Assembly (NCBI GenBank): GCA_018262135.1
Contig: JAGTSD010000018.1
Location: 1 to 19,732, forward strand
Length of the DNA stretch: 19,732 nucleotides
Reading direction: 5' to 3'
Origin: Pseudomonadota bacterium
GTDB lineage: Bacteria > Pseudomonadota > Gammaproteobacteria > Competibacterales > Competibacteraceae
Shown: positions 16,594-19,732 of the stretch, piece by piece
Numbering within the stretch: the stretch's first letter is position 1
Layout of the letters: each line of letters starts with the position of its first letter
Translations under genes and position numbers: made by a program
The notes under the pieces: model-generated
The model's database searches: none
The model's input: the letters and a program-made list of their open reading frames with translations, nothing else
What the model was told of the DNA's origin: nothing

Positions 16594-17936
16594 GAACCGG
16601 CAGCGGGTTTGGGCGTGCCCTGTTCGCCACCGCCGACGATTACGGTGATCAACCGGTCGGGCTGGACATGACGCTGCCAGGCGGTCTTGACCTGCTCCAG
16701 GCTGATGCCGTTCATCATGCTGATGTAGTTTTGCAGGTAGTCCAGCGGCAGACCATGGAACGCGATACTGCCCAGCGCGCCAGCCAGCTTGCCATTGCCG
16801 GCGAGGTCGAGCGCAAAGCCGCCGGTGATGTTCTGGCGGGCTTCCTCCAGAATCCGGGGATCGGGGCCGTTGGCGGTGAACTCGCGCAGGGTGGTTTGGG
16901 CGACCTGCAATGCGATGTCCACCTGATCGTTGCGGGTTTGCAGGTTCAGCAGGAAGGGGCCGGCCTGGCGCATCGGGGAAAACCCGCTGTAGGCGCCGTA
17001 GGCCAGCCCGCGCTTCTCGCGGATCTCCTGGGACAGTTGCGAGACCAGCCCGTTACCACCCAGCACATGGTTACCCAGATAGAGCGCGTAATAGTCGGGA
17101 TCAGCGCGGCTGACCCCCACCTGACCGATCAGGATATGGCTCTGGCTGGACGGATGGGGAATGCGGAGGGTCTGACTGGCTGCAAGCGGCGCGACCGGGA
17201 GCGTCGGCGGGACTCGTTCGCCCTGGGGCAGACTGCCGACCAGCGTATTCGCCAGTTGTTCGGCGGCGGGCCGGTCCAGATCGCCGACGATGGCGACGAC
17301 CGCATTTGCGGCGGTGTAGTGCCGGCGATGAAACTCCTGAATCTCCGCACGGGTGATGGCGTTCAGGCTGGCGACTGTGCCTTCGGGCGGTATGGCGTAG
17401 GGATGATTGCCGTAGAGCGCCTTATAGAAAGCGTCCTGAGCGATGGCGCCGGGTGACTGGGCGCGATCCCGCAACGCCGTCAGCATTTGCTGGCGCACCC
17501 GCTCCACGGCGTCCGGGGCAAAGGTTGGCTCCTTCAGTAACCGGGCGACGGTTTCGACCGTGGGCTGGAGGTAGCGCGAATCCACGAGGCTGCGCAGCGC
17601 GACCGAGGCGGAATCGCGCCGCGAGCTGGCGCTGAACCGGGCGCCGACCTGGTCGAACCGATCAGCGATAGCATCCGCTGACCAGTCGCCCGCGCCCTCC
17701 TCCAACAACCCACTGGTCAATTTCGCCAATCCCGGCCGTTCGCCGTCGCGCGCCGAACCGGCGTTGAACAGGATTTGCGCGTCTACCATCGGCAATTCCC
17801 GGGCCGGGATGAAGTAGATCGGCACGCCGTTGGCGGTGCGCCAGTTCTGGATGGCGGGCACGGCGGTGGCCAGGCCGGAAATCAGCAGCAGGGCAGCGGC
17901 GAGAATGCTGGAAAGGAATACATTCAAACGAGGCAT
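16590..17936 (-). CDS. M16 family peptidase-like protein, non-catalytic partner
   Basis: The 448-residue product has a signal peptide (LNVFLSSILAAALLLISGLA) and the two-domain M16 (pitrilysin/processing peptidase) architecture. The zinc motif HXXEH of active members is replaced by GLLEE around residues 76-80, so both zinc histidines are lost. It keeps the C-terminal glycine-rich loop with REKRGLAYGAYSGF, the Arg/Tyr pair that in heterodimeric M16B enzymes is supplied by the inactive subunit. It therefore probably forms a periplasmic heterodimer with the active M16 protein encoded 69 bases upstream. The ATG at 17936 has only a weak AAGGA ribosome site. Its stop overlaps the rsmD start. The substrate is unknown. 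Confidence 0.92.
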   Translation of the reverse strand: MPRLNVFLSSILAAALLLISGLATAVPAIQNWRTANGVPIYFIPARELPMVDAQILFNAGSARDGERPGLAKLTSGLLEEGAGDWSADAIADRFDQVGARFSASSRRDSASVALRSLVDSRYLQPTVETVARLLKEPTFAPDAVERVRQQMLTALRDRAQSPGAIAQDAFYKALYGNHPYAIPPEGTVASLNAITRAEIQEFHRRHYTAANAVVAIVGDLDRPAAEQLANTLVGSLPQGERVPPTLPVAPLAASQTLRIPHPSSQSHILIGQVGVSRADPDYYALYLGNHVLGGNGLVSQLSQEIREKRGLAYGAYSGFSPMRQAGPFLLNLQTRNDQVDIALQVAQTTLREFTANGPDPRILEEARQNITGGFALDLAGNGKLAGALGSIAFHGLPLDYLQNYISMMNGISLEQVKTAWQRHVQPDRLITVIVGGGEQGTPKPAAGS

Positions 17937-17977
17937 CAGAGGTAAAATCCTTAAAGTAGGGAATATTCCGTCTTTTT

Positions 17978-18000
17978 CGTGTGTTCCGTGTGTTCCGTGG
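17978..18000. repeat. Short tandem repeat CGTGTGTTC (about 2.5 copies)
   Basis: Two exact 9-base copies at 17978-17986 and 17987-17995 and a partial third copy (CGTGG) lie between the two M16 genes, preceded by TCTTTTT. Tandem CGTGTGTTC-type units are a recurrent intergenic motif in several bacterial phyla. On the minus strand they sit in the leader of the non-catalytic M16 gene. Confidence 0.65.
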
Positions 18001-18005
18001 ACCCA

Positions 18006-19382
18006 TTACCGGATCGCATGATCCATTCCAGCGGTGGGCACGCTCGGCCGGCGGCCATCCAGTGGCAGCGGTTCCAGCGTCGCCACGGTCAACCGGTCAT
18101 CAGTCAGATACTTGCGGGCGACCGCACGCACCTGCTCCGGGGTGACCGCCTGAATCCGCTGGACGTAGTCATCGAGCCGGTTCCAGCCCAGGCCGACGGT
18201 TTCCAGCGTACCCAGCCGCATCCCCTGATAGAACAGCGAATCCTGCTGGTAGACATCGGTGGCGGCGACTTGCGCGACCACCCGCGCCAGTTCCTCCTGG
18301 CTGATCAATTCCTCGCGCAGCCTGGTGACCTCGGCGCGCAACGCCTGCTCCAACTCGGTGTTGGTGCGTCCCGGCGCGGGATTGCCGGCCAGCACGAACA
18401 GTTCCTCCAACCGCGCGGTCGGGTTGTAACCCGTGCCGGCGGCGGCGGCGACCTGCGAACCGCGAACCAGGTTGCGACTGATGCGCCCGCTGTTGCCCCC
18501 GTCAAGAACCCCATCCAGCACGTCCAGGGCGTAAGGCTCCCAGTCCTCGGTCGCGATCTTGAAGGTCGGGGCCTTGTAGCCCAGCGCGACGTAGGGCACT
18601 TCCGCCGGCGTCTTGACCGCGATGCGCCGCTCGCCCAGTTGGGGGATGTCCTGCTCCAGGCGGGGCGGGGTCAGGTCGCTGGGCGGCAGGGGCCCGAAGT
18701 GCTTTTCCGCCAGTTCCCGGACTCTGGCCGGGTCCACGTCGCCGACCACCACCAGGGTCGCATTATTGGGTGCATACCACTGCTGGTACCAGCGCTTCAG
18801 ATCGTCCGGGCGGATGGATTGAATATCCTGCATCCAGCCGATGATCGGGTTACGGTAGGGGCTGGTGATGTAGGCAGCGGCGTGGAAACGTTCCTGGGTC
18901 AGCGCCTCCGGCTGATCCTCGGTGCGCAACCGGCGTTCCTCGGCCACGACTTGCGCTTCCCTGGTCACGTCCTCGGGTTTGAGCAACAGGTGGCGCATTC
19001 GGTCGGCTTCGAGCCGGAAGCTGAGTTCCAGCCGCTCTTTTTCCAGGGTCTGGAAATAGGCGGTGAAATCGCGGCTGGTGAAGGCGTTCTCATCCCCGCC
19101 GTTGGCGGCGATCAGGCGGGAAAACTCGCCGCCCGGCACGTTTGGCGTACCCTTGAACATCAGGTGTTCCAGCAGATGGGAAATGCCCGTCAGGCCACTG
19201 GGCTCGTAGCTGGAGCCGACCTTGTACCAGATTTGCGAGACCACCACCGGGGCGCGGTGATCCTCGCGCACCAGCACCTTGAGGCCATTGGCGAGGGTGA
19301 ATTCGTGGACGGGGGTCGCCGCGAACGCCGCGGGGGCCAGCGTCAGCCCGAGGGCGGCGGCGACGATTCGAGAGCTTGGCAT
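18006..19382 (-). CDS. M16 family zinc peptidase, catalytic subunit
   Basis: The 458-residue product has a signal peptide (IVAAALGLTLAPAAFAA, cleavage near residue 22), so it acts outside the cytoplasm. It carries the inverted zinc motif HLLEH at residues 69-73, within GLTGISHLLEHLMFKGT, and the distal zinc-ligand glutamate in VVAEERRLR near residue 148. NPIIGWMQDIQSIRPDDLKR and LVVVGDVDP are further M16 family segments. A non-catalytic paralogue with the Arg/Tyr loop follows on the same strand, giving the pairing typical of bacterial M16B heterodimers. The ATG at 19382 is preferred because GGAGA lies upstream and it places the signal peptide at the N-terminus; an in-frame ATG at 19601 would add a repeat-derived extension. 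Confidence 0.95.
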   Translation of the reverse strand: MPSSRIVAAALGLTLAPAAFAATPVHEFTLANGLKVLVREDHRAPVVVSQIWYKVGSSYEPSGLTGISHLLEHLMFKGTPNVPGGEFSRLIAANGGDENAFTSRDFTAYFQTLEKERLELSFRLEADRMRHLLLKPEDVTREAQVVAEERRLRTEDQPEALTQERFHAAAYITSPYRNPIIGWMQDIQSIRPDDLKRWYQQWYAPNNATLVVVGDVDPARVRELAEKHFGPLPPSDLTPPRLEQDIPQLGERRIAVKTPAEVPYVALGYKAPTFKIATEDWEPYALDVLDGVLDGGNSGRISRNLVRGSQVAAAAGTGYNPTARLEELFVLAGNPAPGRTNTELEQALRAEVTRLREELISQEELARVVAQVAATDVYQQDSLFYQGMRLGTLETVGLGWNRLDDYVQRIQAVTPEQVRAVARKYLTDDRLTVATLEPLPLDGRRPSVPTAGMDHAIR

Positions 19383-19503
19383 GAGGTCTCCGGGGTCGGT
19401 GAAATTGACGGGACGATTGCGGTCGTTTGGCAACCGACGAGCGGAAGGGTTCAGCGCGACGCCCGCCTCGGGGCAACCGTGCGCATGCTCGGGATCAATT
19501 TGA

Positions 19504-19621
19504 AGCGCTATGGCACTCCTGTACCGGTTGTGGAATTTCCCCTCCTTGGATAACGAGGGGTGGCGCGTAGCGCCGGGGTGGTTCGAAAGCGGTGATTCCA
19601 CAAATCAGACAGGAGCGCTAT
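19504..19621. repeat. Composite palindromic element with imperfect terminal inverted repeats (MITE-like)
   Basis: The ends at 19513-19536 and 19595-19618 are inverted copies matching at 18 of 24 positions (blocks CTCCTGT and TTGTGGAAT). Inside lie a CCCCTC/GAGGGG hairpin (19539-19560) and a GGCGC-GTA-GCGCC hairpin (19562-19574). The octamer AGCGCTAT occurs at 19504-19511 and again at 19614-19621, but the second copy overlaps the right arm, so it is not a clean target duplication. No coding capacity is visible. It lies upstream of the catalytic M16 gene. Confidence 0.6.
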
Positions 19622-19642
19622 ATCCCGCCTTTGGGGCGGGAT
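19622..19642. terminator. ATCCCGCC hairpin just after the right-edge gene
   Basis: ATCCCGCC (19622-19629) and GGCGGGAT (19635-19642) form a perfect 8-bp stem with a 5-base loop, starting 10 bases after the stop of the minus-strand gene at the right edge. Its position suits a transcription terminator for that gene, but no T-run follows on the minus strand, so it may instead be part of the neighbouring repeat. Confidence 0.4.
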
Positions 19643-19652
19643 GGAGGGTAAG

Positions 19653-19732
19653 TCAGGCCCGGCCGCGGACGAAGCCCAGGCTTTCCAGCTTGAGCAGGAT
19701 GCGCTGGGCCGCTTCGCCGGCGGCGCAGTCGC
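19653..19732 (-). CDS. C-terminal end of an unidentified gene (runs off right edge)
   Basis: Only the last 25 codons are present, ending at a TGA (19655-19653). The peptide GEAAQRILLKLESLGFVRGR near the end has a helical, amphipathic look and codon use like the neighbouring genes. I do not recognise the family from so short a tail. It is on the same strand as the M16 operon but is separated from it by 270 bases containing repeats. Confidence 0.5.
   Translation of the reverse strand, partial: DCAAGEAAQRILLKLESLGFVRGRA

Noticed and set aside
17979..19553. A 524-codon plus-strand open frame opposite the catalytic M16 gene
   Set aside because: The minus strand has the HLLEH motif, a signal peptide and a ribosome site; the plus frame is a shadow.
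19504..19621. AGCGCTAT octamers read as a clean 8-bp target-site duplication
   Set aside because: The second copy overlaps the right inverted arm and AGCGCT is itself a palindrome, so the match may be coincidental.

Overview
The window is a gene-dense chromosomal segment of a high-GC gammaproteobacterium. The main evidence is the complete EF-P lysylation set (efp, epmA, epmB), an oxygen-independent HemN, a livKHMGF operon in the enteric gene order, and an M16 peptidase pair next to rsmD, coaD and a YfhL-type ferredoxin, an arrangement familiar from Pseudomonas and its relatives. The genus cannot be read from the sequence; a Chromatiales- or Competibacter-like lineage is only a guess. No rRNA, tRNA, CRISPR array, transposase or phage gene was seen.

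Layout, left to right. Positions 1-766 (minus) hold the N-terminal part of a FimX-like REC-PAS signalling protein that runs off the left edge. At 828-3459 lies the EF-P module: epmB (minus) diverges from efp and epmA (plus), so the translation factor and two of its modifying enzymes sit together. psd (minus, 3468-4355) diverges from prmB and hemN (plus, 4478-6777). The 456-base gap 6778-7233 ends hemN with a strong hairpin. It may also hold a separate minus-strand transcription unit of about 260 nt, with a promoter-like pair at 7053-7080 and a hairpin plus T-run at its other end.

Positions 7234-12058 are a branched-chain amino acid ABC transporter operon, livK-livH-livM-livG-livF. The four membrane and ATPase genes are intact and tightly coupled. 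The binding-protein gene livK is broken by what looks like an internal deletion of about 106 bases that creates an immediate stop, so either the transporter has lost its own binding protein or the assembly is wrong here. A palindromic repeat lies between livK and livH.

Positions 12106-13745 (minus) encode an NAD(P)-binding oxidoreductase translationally coupled to an exported M23 peptidase. They diverge from a lone potD-like polyamine-binding protein (13966-14997) that has an extended -10 promoter candidate. From 19382 down to 15054 (minus) runs a probable housekeeping operon: catalytic M16 peptidase, non-catalytic M16 partner, rsmD, coaD and a 2[4Fe-4S] ferredoxin. The right edge holds the last 25 codons of an unidentified minus-strand gene.

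A recurring feature is a set of unrelated short palindromic or tandem repeats in the gaps: 8248-8310, 15015-15033, 15982-16019, 17978-18000, 19504-19621 and 19622-19642. One of them has supplied the C-terminus and stop codon of rsmD.
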